Source: Parus major (Eukaryota > Chordata > Aves > Passeriformes > Paridae). From it: DNA of 64,000 bases. The DNA lies in NCBI RefSeq assembly GCF_001522545.3, contig NC_031795.1, forward strand, positions 6,502,172 through 6,566,171, in the 5' to 3' direction. The notes below the pieces were generated by a model that had not been told where the DNA came from, made no database searches, and saw only the letters and a program-made list of their open reading frames with translations. The translations under genes were made by a program, and so were the position numbers. Position 1 is the stretch's first letter. Every line of letters begins with the position of its first letter. Positions 32,020 through 42,682 of this stretch are shown here, piece by piece.

Positions 32020-33060
32020 GGCCCCAGATGGGCCCGGCCCGGCCCAGCAACGGCGCTGCCCGTGACCGGCAGCTCCGCACCAGGGGCGTGACCAGGCCGC
32101 GGCGGGGGCGTGGCAGGACAGGAGGGGAGCGGCCAGCGAGGCAGGCAGGGCGCGGCGGAGACGGGAAAGGCGGGGCCTGCAGGGGAGGGACCGGCGAGGC
32201 GGGGCTGGGGCGGCGCGGCGGGGCGGCAGTCGGGCGGCAGCCGGGGCGGGAGCGGCGGCAGCGCTGGCAGCGCGGGGTGGGTAGCGGCGCCCCGTGTTGC
32301 GGCATGTCCAAGACGCTGCGGAAGAAGCGGCACTGGCTGAGCAAGGTGCAGGAGTGCGTGGTGTCCTGGGGTGGCCCAGCGGGCCCCGACCCCGATCTGC
32401 TGCGCGGCGGCGCCGAGCGCGGCGAGTTCCCGTACCTGGCGGGCCGCCTGCCCGCGGGCGGCGAGGGCGCGCCGGGCCCCGCGCTGCTTTCGGGCAAGGC
32501 GCCGGCGCCGGGGGACGTGCTGCTGGAGGTGAACGGTACCCCGGTGAGCGGCCTCACCCACCGCGACACGCTAGCTGTGGTGCGACACTTCAGGGAGCCC
32601 GTGCGCCTTAAGACCGTGCGCCCAGGTGAGCGCCCTCCGCCGCCGAGCTGGACGGAGGCCCTCCCGCCGCCGCCGCCGCCCAGCCGGCCGCGCGTAGGCC
32701 CGGCCGCGCCGGCGCCCTGCGGGGCGGCGGGAGGGCCGCAGCGGGAAGCGGCGCCCGGAGGGAACCGGGACGTGGGTGCTGCTCTGGGAAAGTTTCCGCG
32801 GGTTCGGGGAGGTGTCAGTGCCTAGGGGGGTGATGCAGGGGCGGGGAGGTAGTCCCGCAGTCCCGGGGCGGCCCCGGGACGGTGCTCGCTCCCCTGGCCT
32901 GTCCCGATGTCTTCTCCCGAGGGTCTGATCCCTGCCCGGAATGCTCGGCTTCGCGCCGCTGCGATGCTGTGTTCGTGCGGGTGTGATCCTCGCGGGGCTC
33001 CGGGTGACTCGGTGGCCCCCGGAGGGTCCGATGCCCGCGTCCTCCTCTCAGAGGTGCAGG
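32020..33060. promoter_or_regulatory. MAGI3: CpG island and TATA-less promoter region of MAGI3
   Basis: A dense CpG island spans the first exon. On the + strand upstream of the ATG there is a perfect EGR1-type site GCGGGGGCG (32,102-32,110), a perfect Sp1 box GGGGCGGG (32,243-32,250) and other GGGCGG cores (32,208-32,213; 32,221-32,226). No TATA box lies within 300 bases of the ATG. The transcription start cannot be placed from sequence; dispersed initiation within about 32,050-32,290 would be usual for this promoter class. Confidence 0.8.
32304..32625 (+). CDS. MAGI3: MAGI3, first coding exon (PDZ0 domain)
   Basis: Encodes 107 residues plus one base, beginning [20 protein letters not shown]. 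This opening separates MAGI3 from MAGI1 (MSKVIQKKNHW) and MAGI2 (MSKSLKKKSHW), as I remember them. MAGI3 is a membrane-associated guanylate-kinase-inverted scaffold at tight junctions and adherens junctions; it binds PTEN, receptors and other carboxyl-terminal ligands through its PDZ domains. Residues ~13-106 form the first PDZ domain (PDZ0): [11 protein letters not shown] (35-45), [14 protein letters not shown] (71-84), [11 protein letters not shown] (86-96), REPVRLKTV (97-105). The loop at 24-34 ([11 protein letters not shown]) and residues 46-64 are richer in Gly/Pro/Ala than the mammalian protein. The start at 32,304 was chosen by family match; an in-frame ATG at 32,028 has no family support. 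Donor GTGAGC at 32,626, phase 1. Confidence 0.94.
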
Positions 33061-35686
33061 AGGTGTTTTCCGTGGTGTTTATATAATCCGCTGCTTGCAG
33101 AGGTCGAGGGCGGGTGGGGAATGGCCGGGATAAAGCACCGAAGTGCCCTCGCTCCATCCTGTTGGTTTCCCATTTGGCAAAGAAAAAAGCCCCGAGGGCA
33201 AGCTCCGGCTGTTCTTTTTTTTCCACGGATTTGGAAGATAGAGTACACTTCAATTAATTAATGCTTGTGGTAAAATCATATTTGTCAACGTGCCTGTTAA
33301 ATGTCAAATTAATGCTGAATTGTGGCATTTGCAGCCGCATGAGTTAATTCATGAGCTCCAGGGGTACCTAACTGCTTTCTTGGTCAGGCAGCCCAGATGT
33401 GAGCATGCTGCCTTATAAGAAGGTGTCTTGGGGAAAAACCATTTTTTCCTCAGAATCTGAATGGATATCAGTATTTCTATGACTAGGATCTATAACATTT
33501 CTCATAGCGTTTCTTAGCTTAACACTTGTCTCGTTCTTCTTTTGTAACTGCTGGGTGCTATTTAACTTCATGTAATACACATTTTAAGTCAGGTTTTCCT
33601 TGTTTGACCACTCATGGAACGTCATCTTTCATGTAGAGACTGTGGTGTTGGTCCTGATTCATATAAGTTGTTACATTAAAACAACAATAAAAAAAATGAA
33701 ACAAACACACATCTTAAAAGCGCCTACAGATGCCTGGTAGGTTTTGAAAGAGGTCTTGATTTACAGAATTGGAAATCCTTTCTGAAGGGAGTAAATATAA
33801 AAGAATGAACAGCTGCAAGTTAGATGTGAACTAAGAGGATTTTAAAAAGAGGGACAAATTGTTTAAGATAGAAAATAATCCCTTTTTAAAAGAGTAAGCT
33901 TGTGGAAGATGAAACTATATTTCAAAGGGATTTCTTGTGTTTACTATGGAGGGAAATAGGGATATTCTTGTGCTGGGAATTTCTATAACAGAGATGTCAA
34001 AACTGGCAGAAACTATTTAGAATAAATTGCTGCAATTAACAGTAGAAAATGGTAAGAGCCAGATGATGTTCATGAGGACTTCCAGGTATCAGGTATTAAC
34101 AGTAGTGTGCTACCTGTTTCTTAAATTCTGGGTGGTGTGGAAGGGATAGGAGTATAGAGTACTGATGGGAAAAGGGTCCAGAAGATCAACAAAGGCTGGC
34201 TGGGGATTCCATCAAATCAAATCAAATTAAAATTTGAGTTAAGAAGAAGAATGTTGGGCATGAGAACCAATACCACTTAATGATGAGAGTGGACTGCTTT
34301 CACTGGCTGGTTTAATCAAATCCAAGTATTTTGGTGAGGTGGATTTCAGGCTTTCAGTGAGGTATCCCTGACTTGGATGATGCTCTTGCTGAGTGAGCAT
34401 GGTGTTGCAGTGTAGCTGCCAAAATAAAAGAGCAGAATTTTCCTGTGGCTTAGTAACTGTTTAAAACAGGAATGTTTTTTTCAACAGAAGAAAACTGCTG
34501 CTGAGTCTTGTAAGGACCTGTGCTGCTTAGCATAGTCATCCAGAGGTTATAGACCCAATGCTGGTGAGTTGTACAAAGAGAAGTAGCATTTTTGTGCTGA
34601 TTCTATATAACTTTTGGAACAGATTGAACTGAATTTTCAGATCCAGCAATTTTTCCCATATTGGAACATGTAAATCACATCAGATGATTTTTGTAGTAAT
34701 TTTCTCTGTTGGATTTAGTGTCCGTAAATACGGTATTTTAAAACATACTGGTTTTTGGTTGTTTCCTTGCAAGGCTGCCACAGCTGCTCAGTGGCAGTTT
34801 TCCAGTCAGGGTATATGTTAGGATTTAGGAATTAGTAATTTAGGAAATAGTAATTAGGAAAGCTGTTGACAAGGCAGTCTCTGTGAAGACCTATAACTTT
34901 GAATTTGGCTTCCCTTTTGATCCAGAGCCTTCCAAACTTGCCAGGTTTTGGAAGGCATCTGGGAAGATGCATGGGACCGTGTGGGTGGTTGAGATGAAAG
35001 GAGTGAAGGCCCAGAGCTGGTGGTCCCTGGTAGGCTCATAATACACCTGAATTCTCAAAGACATGTAATTGTGTTACGGCATTTCAAGGTCCCATGTTTC
35101 ATTATTTTCCCCAGTCAAAACTCAAACTATCATTTGAAAGGCATGGAGTGCTCTGCCAGCAGACTTTTTTGTGCCCTGTGGTTCTTCAGGCTTGGGTGCT
35201 GCTGGGACAGAAATCTGAGGGGATCCAGTGTCAGGGGCTGACACTGGAGTGAGGCGGAGTGAGGAATTTGTCTCCTTGAATCTGAATTGTAGAGTGTTTG
35301 TAAGGTTTTGATGCTCACCATCTGGCTCTGCATTTTGGAAGGGTGCATTTGGTGCTCCATCTTCCAGGTGGAGTCTGTGCAGGTGACCCAGTAGCCTTGA
35401 GCAGCAGGATCTGGACTGCTTTAGTTCAAGTCATAATATAGTCAGTCCCTCATTAAAGGCAGTAACAGCTTTAGTTGACAGCAGTAATATCTGTCTGTGA
35501 TACTTCTTGCAAGCTCATAGAAAATTTAAATGGAAATTTCAAGATGCTGTTTAGGCTTGTTTGATAAGACACTTGAAGGATATGAATGTTAATTTGAACA
35601 CCATCTGTTAACTGCATATCACAAATGATGGACCATTTTGTTGATGAAGAAATTTGTCCTTTCCATTCTCATTCTGTCTTTGTTAC
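33061..35686. other. MAGI3 intron 1, proximal unique part
   Basis: AT-rich sequence directly after the CpG island with no recognisable repeat, exon or RNA gene. A small (AAATC)n patch lies near 34,212-34,230. First-intron sequence this close to a CpG island often holds enhancers, but nothing specific can be shown. Confidence 0.5.
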
Positions 35687-35912
35687 AGAATTACAAAACC
35701 AACTAGGTTGGAAAAGACCTTTGAGATCATCAAGTCCGACCTGTGATCTAACACCATCTTGTCAAATGATGCCATGGCACTAAGTGCCACATCCAATCTT
35801 TTCTTTAACACCTCCAGGGATGGTGACTCCACCACCTCCATAGGCAGCCCATTCCAATGCCCAGTCACCTGTTCTGTGAAGAACTTCCTTGTGATGTCCA
35901 ACCTGCTTAGCT
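35687..35912 (-). mobile_element. CR1 LINE 3' end, antisense
   Basis: TACAAAACCAACTAGGTTGG, AAAAGACCTTTGAGATCATC, GTGCCACATCCAATCTTTTC, ACCTCCAGGGATGGTGACTC, CACCACCTCCATAGGCAGCC, GTGATGTCCAACCTG. An older CR1 type with the reversed tail largely decayed. Confidence 0.93.
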
Positions 35913-36559
35913 GAGGAGGGAGAACAAGTCCAGTGTGCCAGGGTTGAGTATTGTGTCCCAGGTGAGGATGGTCTCAGGTGTGTGCAGACTAGTCAGAAAA
36001 TCCATGGGTCCAGTATCAATAGGAATTGACTCAGCATAGTCTGTGGAAGGCTGGTGTTGAGTACTCTGCCAGTGACACTTGGGACTGATGCTGGGATCTA
36101 AGCTGTCTAAATAAAACTTAGATTCTAGATGAACTTTGAGATGATAGCCACACCTCTGTTTGTATATAGTTCATCATCATCTTGATTAGATGATCAAAGC
36201 AGCCGTACAGAGAGCTAGGGCAGGTTGTGCAGTGGGATATCTGTATGGATGTGCACACAGGCTGCCAGGGGCCAGCTCATCCTGATGAGTGCATTTGTAT
36301 TTTAGCCATGCTTGGGAAGTGCTGCTTTTCAGCTAATTGCCTGTTTACATGCATTCAAACAATGGCTGGTGTGTACTCAAGGACCTTCCCTGCATGGTGT
36401 TACTTGGATTAGGGCATTAGGCTTGTAACTAGCTGGTGCTGCTGCAGAGTCTTCTATTTCCATTAGTGAGATAGGATGTTCTAGTCATATCCACGGTGTT
36501 TGAGTGCTAAGTTCATCCTCTGTAGGTACATACTTTCCTTCTAGTACCTGAAAGGAACC
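35913..36559. other. MAGI3 intron 1, no feature recognised
   Basis: Average-composition intronic sequence. The first 80 bases may be further decayed CR1. Nothing else is supported. Confidence 0.45.
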
Positions 36560-36845
36560 TACAAGAAAGACGGATATTTTTGGAAGCACAAGTAGTGATA
36601 GGATAAAAGGGAATGGACTCAAACTGGAAGAGAGTAGGTTTAGATTAGATATTAGGAAAAACTCTTTACTGTGAGGCTGGTGAGGCACTGAAACAAGTTG
36701 TGCAGAGAAGATGTGTCCCATCCCTGGAAGTGTTCAAGGCCAGGCTGGACAGAGCTTGGAGAAATGTGGTTTAGGCATAGAACTCTGATGGTCTTTAAGG
36801 TTCCTTCCAACCCAAACCAGTTTGTGATTGTGTAAAGTCTATGAT
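36560..36845 (+). mobile_element. CR1 LINE 3' fragment
   Basis: AGTGATAGGATAAAAGGGAA, TAGGTTTAGATTAGATATTA, GAAAAACTCTTTACTGTGAG, GCTGGTGAGGCACTGAAACA, CCCATCCCTGGAAGTGTTCA, GGTTCCTTCCAACCCAAACC, tail remnant TGTGATTGTGTAAAGTCTAT. Confidence 0.94.
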
Positions 36846-36861
36846 TGCATGCATATTTAAG

Positions 36862-36972
36862 GGCCCTGAGCAACCTGATCTAGGGGTGGCAGTGCCACCT
36901 GTGGTGGGAGGATTGAAGCTGGATGGTCTTTAAGGTCCTTTCTGACACAAACCATTTAGGATGGTGATTCAG
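36862..36972 (+). mobile_element. Second CR1 3' tip, in tandem
   Basis: GCCCTGAGCAACCTGATCTA, GGTGGCAGTGCCACC, GAAGCTGGATGGTCTTTAAG, GGTCCTTTCTGACACAAACC, tail remnant. It lies about 17 bp after the previous CR1 in the same orientation and belongs to the AGCAACCTGATCTAG subfamily. Confidence 0.88.
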
Positions 36973-39900
36973 AATTAGGCAGAAAGATGTTTGTGTGTGC
37001 AAATGAGATTGCTAAAATACTCATCAGCACAACCATGCAGACTTACAGTAAGAAAAACTGCTGATACCTACAAGTTCCTCTTTCTGCAGGCTGAGTTGCC
37101 AGATACAATGCAGGAAGGAATGTGTTCTCCTTCCAGACTATGGAGCTTTGATAAATACAGCTACTCTGTGACAATTATCATCATCATTGCATGGCCACTG
37201 TGAGGAGGATGTGGGAGGAAATGGGCAGAGTCTTACAGCGCTTCCACTTGAGAAATGTTTCCAGAGCATATCCCTTGGTTTTGGAGCAAATGCACGTTGA
37301 CTCCATTGTGTCAAAACTGATCTTTAATCAAGGGATGCAGCAAGATGTAAAAGGACGAAAAGTCTTCTTCAGACAAACTTTCTTTTTTTTTCCAGTGCTC
37401 CTAGAGCTATTAAACCATGATTTCCTATAGATTTTTTTTAGCGTCAACGTTCACTCCTGGCTGGAGCTCTTCCTCTCGCTGGGGCATTTATTCTGTGTCT
37501 CCAGTCAGGATTGCCTGGCCTCTGGTGAGTGTCAGTTTGTGTTTTGATATTTTTTTTTTTCCAGTGGAACCATGTGGAGGACATCCTAGCTTATACTGAC
37601 AGAACCGATGTGATATTTTTCCAGTCCTTCGTGCAGTTTCCAATAGGTTCAGTGCACCCCGGTCCGAAGCTGATGTGTGTTGCCGCTCTGTGCGCACTCA
37701 ACCATTGTCTGCAGTTTTGTGACACAACACCTCTAAGTGCCTCAGATCTATTGCTTTATTTGAATTACGGAATATTAGTGCAGAGGATGAGAGGATTGGC
37801 CAGTGGATGTACTCATGCCAAACTGATTTTTTGTGAGTTTGTGGCCTTAACGTTCCCAAGGAGTTTTCCTGATCGAAATCTAGTACAAGCTTAGAAGAAG
37901 ACAACTTATTATTGGATCTGTTTTAGATCTATTTTATCAAATGACTATGATGAGTTCCTAATGTCTCTGTTACCAGCAGGAGTTAATGGGAATGTTATGA
38001 CTCCGTTTATGCATGATTGGGGGGGTGTCCCTTCTCTAAAGCAGAATGAATGAAAACGGTGACAAATCCAGTGACCCAGAGCAGGATTCAGTACTTGATA
38101 CACAATGTTCGAAGCCAAGTGTCTGAGGTTCATTTACATTTCCTCTTGTGCTTGAAGTAGGCACAAAGCTTCCATGTGGGGGAAAACATTTGCATGTTTA
38201 ACAATTAAGGCAGAGAGGGGGGCAAACCGCACTCCCTGGTGGTTTTTACAAAATTGGATGAATTCTAAAGGTGCCATGTTAAAACAGAGATCAGAGTTCA
38301 TACACTTAGGGTAATTTGGCTTCTCAGAGGAAAGGCATTACCCTAATTCTGTGTTTCTGTGGAAGCTGGCAGTAGTCACAAGCTCCACAATGGAAGAGAG
38401 GAATGTGTTACTCAGGAAGCCTGAGGAGCTGCTCGTCCAGCTCATGTCCCACAGCCCTTGGTGGGTGTTGGGTAGAGGCTACTGAGTATTGCTGTGGAAA
38501 ATTGCCCTTGCTGCTTGAGAGTTAATGGGAAACTGACTGGTTCTGGACTGCAGAGGAAAGGTTGAGTTGTTCGACCACGCTACGAAAAGCCCAGAGCATA
38601 CAGGTCTACTGTAACGACTGGAGGTATCCCAGTTTCATCAAATGATGCTGTCTTGCAAAAGAAAACTGAAGGGGAAATGCTTTCTGCTGGAGTCTGTTGT
38701 CTCTCTAAAACTGTCCCGTATCAGTTTGAGCACTGCCTTGTACAAAAAACTTGCATCTTAAATGTATGGATGCAGAGGACTATTAAGCGCTAATACCACT
38801 GGGTATTAGGACACTCATGTAATTTATAATCTTGCTTCTAATATTTCTCTTTATATAGATACATTCTTGACATAGACCTTATTGCCTTTCCCTTTCACAT
38901 ACTTGTTTAAATTCTATTGTGATGAGTGCTGTTGTAATGATCGCACCAGAAATGCCCTCTAATGATTCTACTCTTTCTTGGTGTTGTCATTTCAGATGAT
39001 AAGGAAGCCTCATGTGGCTTTTGCAACTAATTTGTACTTTTTTGTTCCCATTTTCTTTCATGTTTCAATCCTGGATGTCTCTCTCCCAGGAGATACCCTG
39101 TAGGATAGTGCATTTATCTGGAACTGGCAGCGGGGCAAGCAGTGCTGTCTGTGTTCTCCAAACCCACCTCTTTGGGTCCCCAGTTTTAGGGGAATCAGAT
39201 TTTCACTGGGGCTGTACAATCAAGCACTTGTATTCCAGAATTCCTGGAAAGAATTTTCCTTGTGCAGGTACACAGTTTTGATTTAAATTCTTCCATGTAT
39301 GTTTGTGTTGGGTTTTTACTAAGCCCACACCAGCCTTAGGTGTCCATGCCAGCAGAGCTCTTGCTTAAAATCCCTCAAGAGTAATTTTGCTGCTACTCTG
39401 CAATGGCATTTTATCGGTGAATGAAGCCAAGAATGAAATAAAGATGAACCTTTATTAGAAGTCATGGTTTCAACAGCAGATTTCATCTCAATGGTTTTTG
39501 TCTAGGTATGACTCTTCAGTTCTTGGCTGGCTTTAATGAAATGCTGCTCAGTTGTAGAAAATGGCTGTGCTTTATCTCAGAAGATACAATATTCTTAATT
39601 TTTTAAAGGAAGTTTCATTCTGCTTTGATAAAACAAAGACACTTTGAACCTAAACTGTCTTTTTGGAAACTTCCTGAAGTCAACAAGTGATGCTCATATA
39701 ACAAACTATGCACTGTGCTCCTTGATTATTGAAGCATCTGCTTCAAGGTATTTTTCAGCCTCAAAACTTAAAAAAAAAATTAAAAAAAAAATATATATAT
39801 GCATAAATAAATCTTAAAATGTGACAAGGATTGTGCATTCAAATTGGCAGGTGGAAAAACTACTCTAATTGTCATTGTTGATCTGTTTTAATATCTCTAA

Positions 39901-42118
39901 ATTCATTCTTCTGGTTCTTGTTTTTAATTTACAATGCTTCCTTTTAAGAAATATCTTATGGCATTCATGTGATATTAGTCAAATTGCTTCTTGTTTCATG
40001 AAAGGGAACAATTTTCTTCAGAGCAACCATATTCTTGAGATTGCCAGATTTGAATTCAGAAAAATAAGAGCTCTTTGTATTTGTGAGTGAATTCCTTACG
40101 TAGTGCTGCTGAACAGAAGGTGAGGGGAAAAATACAATAGGAAGATTGCAGACTTGGGTTGATTTGCTACATCATCACAAAAATCATAATTCTTAGTAAT
40201 TTATCACCTCTTTTATTAATTGATGTTTGAATTTGTGTTGAATTGATCTTTTTTTGGGCCCCCTGTGGATCATGATGGGAATGGGATCTTCTCCCAGGTG
40301 CTATTTCAGCAGAAAATGTTGGATATTTCAGCAGAAGTTGGATACGATGGCTTCCAGTCAGATCAGCTTTAAAAGCTGAGCAGGTACTTTAGGTGGAAAG
40401 GGTAGTACCTTATAAGGGGTGTTCGTCAAGGAGACAGTAAATGCACTAATGGTGTCAAGGGGGTTGTAAAACCTGTGTAAAGCTGTCCCCAGTTGTTTAA
40501 GGTGCAGATGCAAGCAGTTGCACACAGCCATGTTCTGTCATTAGTCCAGGTGCAGCTTTCCATATGAAACATGATCACAACAATCTTTTGTTCAAGCTTA
40601 TATCACTGTACTTATGCAACCTGTTAAAATAATGGTTTTATGTGGAAATGTGATTTTGTCTGCAAAGCACAGCCAGGTTGTTAGTTGTAATTCTTGTCAG
40701 GAAGCTTTTAAAGTGTGTTCTCAGGGCTACATTTAAAAAAGCTTGCTTAAAGCTACTTTTCAATATGTATGGTTCTCAAGCCTGTAATTTTTTATGAATT
40801 GGCGATTGCTCTCACTCAAATGCAACTTCTTCAAATTGAAGATCACTAATGTGTTTACTATCCATCCTGTATGGCTCTTGCTGAATAGTGTACTTCATAG
40901 AGCTTGATCCACTGTAAGTTATTTTCCTGAGATACAGTTAAAAAGTGAAATCATTTAAGCTCTGAATTGCCATATCGCTTTAGTTACTTGTAAAAAAGAA
41001 AAAAAAAAAAGTAAAGCTTGAATTGTAGCTCTGTCAGATAATGGTGCACTTGAATGGTGGTTCTTACTGTGTTCTACTTCAGTGCTCTTTCATTATTGCC
41101 TTTGGTAAAAAATACAATCAACCTGGCAGCTGGTGACTGATGAATATGGATTGGGGGTGCTATATAAATATCAGAAGTATTCTGGGTTTTGGAGTCTGGA
41201 AATGCATTTTCTATCAGCATGGTAATGAAGTATTCTTTCAAAAAGGTGGTAGAGGCAATTAACAAGGTTAATGTGATCGTGTGAATTGTCTGTTAGTAAT
41301 TCTCTTCTTCCATCCAACGCATTCATTGAGCTAGTGAAGATGAAATCCAGACTGGTTTGCCCTGATGCGAGAACCTAACAAAATCTGACTACAGCCACAG
41401 TAGTAGCTGTACAAAACTGGCTTGGTTTGGTAAGGCTGGGACTATCCAGGACTGTCTCTCTGGCACTGGTGGGAGATGCTGAAACCATCACTGTGTCTGT
41501 GCTGGGGCACAGGTGTCTGAGTATTAGGGAGTACTTTGAGGATGACTGTTTACCTTATGTCAATGAGACAGAAGTAGAGATATCACCAGCCTGGAAGAAC
41601 TGATGTGTGATGAGACAGAGGTGGAATTACAATACAAAGGAAATAAGTGGGGGGTATGCAGGAACAGCACAAAAGGGTAGGATTAGAAGTTAGTTGCTCT
41701 GCTCTCACAGCACAAATACCAGGCTATAACCCACAGCAGGTAATTGCTGATAGCAGGAAATGTCTTCAGGCATGTGACATACAGAGGCCATCCCTGGAGT
41801 TGGGTTCAGCAAGGTTCAGTTGTTTTTTGAATTTGCTTGTAGCACTTAAAATTCTAATGCCTTGTACTTGCTGTTTAAAAACTGTGTCGGAAGGCACAGA
41901 TTTTCAGGGCTTTTCCAGTTTGGTCCCAGTATACCTTTGGACTGGAGACATGGAAATGCTTCCCTCTTGTGCTGGGTATTATTTACAGCTTTATCTTTTT
42001 GTCAGTTGAGTAGGAACTGGTGGAGGCCCTGCACCTACAGGCACCTCTGCCTCTCCAGGTATGCCAAGCTGAGGTGGGAGTGTGTCCTGGGCTTTTTGGG
42101 TGAAGTTGGAACATGCCA
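36973..42118. other. MAGI3 intron 1, mostly unique sequence
   Basis: Holds a CpG-retaining patch with splice-like signals at 37,440-37,900 (see findings), an A-rich/AT microsatellite at 39,769-39,801, and an A-run at 40,993-41,011. The rest is AT-rich intron without recognisable genes or repeats. Confidence 0.45.
39769..39801. repeat. A-rich and (TA)n low-complexity tract
   Basis: AAAAAAAAATT, then AAAAAAAAAATATATATATG. A simple repeat of the kind that often forms from a decayed retroposon tail; no retroposon body was recognised beside it. Confidence 0.85.
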
Positions 42119-42237
42119 ATCATAGAATCACAGAATGGTTTGGGATGGAAAGGACCAGGGACACCTTCCAATAGACAAAACTGCTCCCAGCCTGACCCAG
42201 CATGGCCTGGAGCACTTCCAGTCCTCCCATCCTTTGT
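42119..42237 (-). mobile_element. CR1 3' end, antisense
   Basis: A clean reversed tail ATCATAGAATCACAGAATGG, then TTTGGGATGGAAAGGACCAG, GGGACACCTTCCAATAGACA and AGCATGGCCTGGAGCACTTC. Internal deletion relative to other copies: the CATGGGCAGGGACACC block is shortened. Confidence 0.9.
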
Positions 42238-42582
42238 TGGACTATATGGACTTTACAAGGAGTCTAAGGTTTTTGAGTTAGGTCTTAGAGTATTTGCAAG
42301 TATGTCTGTCTTAGCTCATGAAATCAGGCAACAGGGTGAATTCAAATAATTAAATTAGTTTTAATTCTTGGTATTCTAAGAAAAAATTACCTGATTCAGT
42401 TTTAAGTATAAAGAATGTAGTCTTGTAAGTCATTGAGAATGAAATTCCTGTGGTGGTTAAGACTGTTAGTAAAAGTTACAAAGAAATAGACAAAGCAGCT
42501 GATAGACAACTTTGTGCTTCTCTTTGTGTGTTGTTTTAACAAAGTTAACTTAAAGATAAAAAAATGAAGTATGTAATTGAGC
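42238..42582. other. MAGI3 intron 1, no feature recognised
   Basis: AT-rich unique sequence between two CR1 fragments of opposite orientation. Confidence 0.5.
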
Positions 42583-42682
42583 GTGGCCTAATGGCAGATG
42601 TCCCTGCATGTTGAAGGGAGTGGATGAACTTCAAGGTTCCTTCTGACCCAAGCACTTTTGGGATTCTGTGGTGTGATCTTTT
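42583..42682 (+). mobile_element. CR1 3' tip
   Basis: GATGTCCCTGCATGTTGAAG, GGAGTGGATGAACTTCAAGG, TTCCTTCTGACCCAAGCACT, TTTGGGATTCTGTGGTGTGA. About 100 bp of CR1 3' end. Confidence 0.85.

Noticed and set aside
31836..32569. Antisense frames of 188 and 241 codons across the MAGI3 CpG island
   Set aside because: Shadow of the GC-rich island and of the real exon on the + strand. Proline/arginine/alanine-rich with no family match.
32626..32825. Continuation of the MAGI3 frame past the exon 1 donor into a proline run
   Set aside because: Donor GTGAGC and perfect joining to exon 2 show this is intron; the extension (polyproline, then alanine/glycine) has no counterpart in MAGI proteins as I know them.
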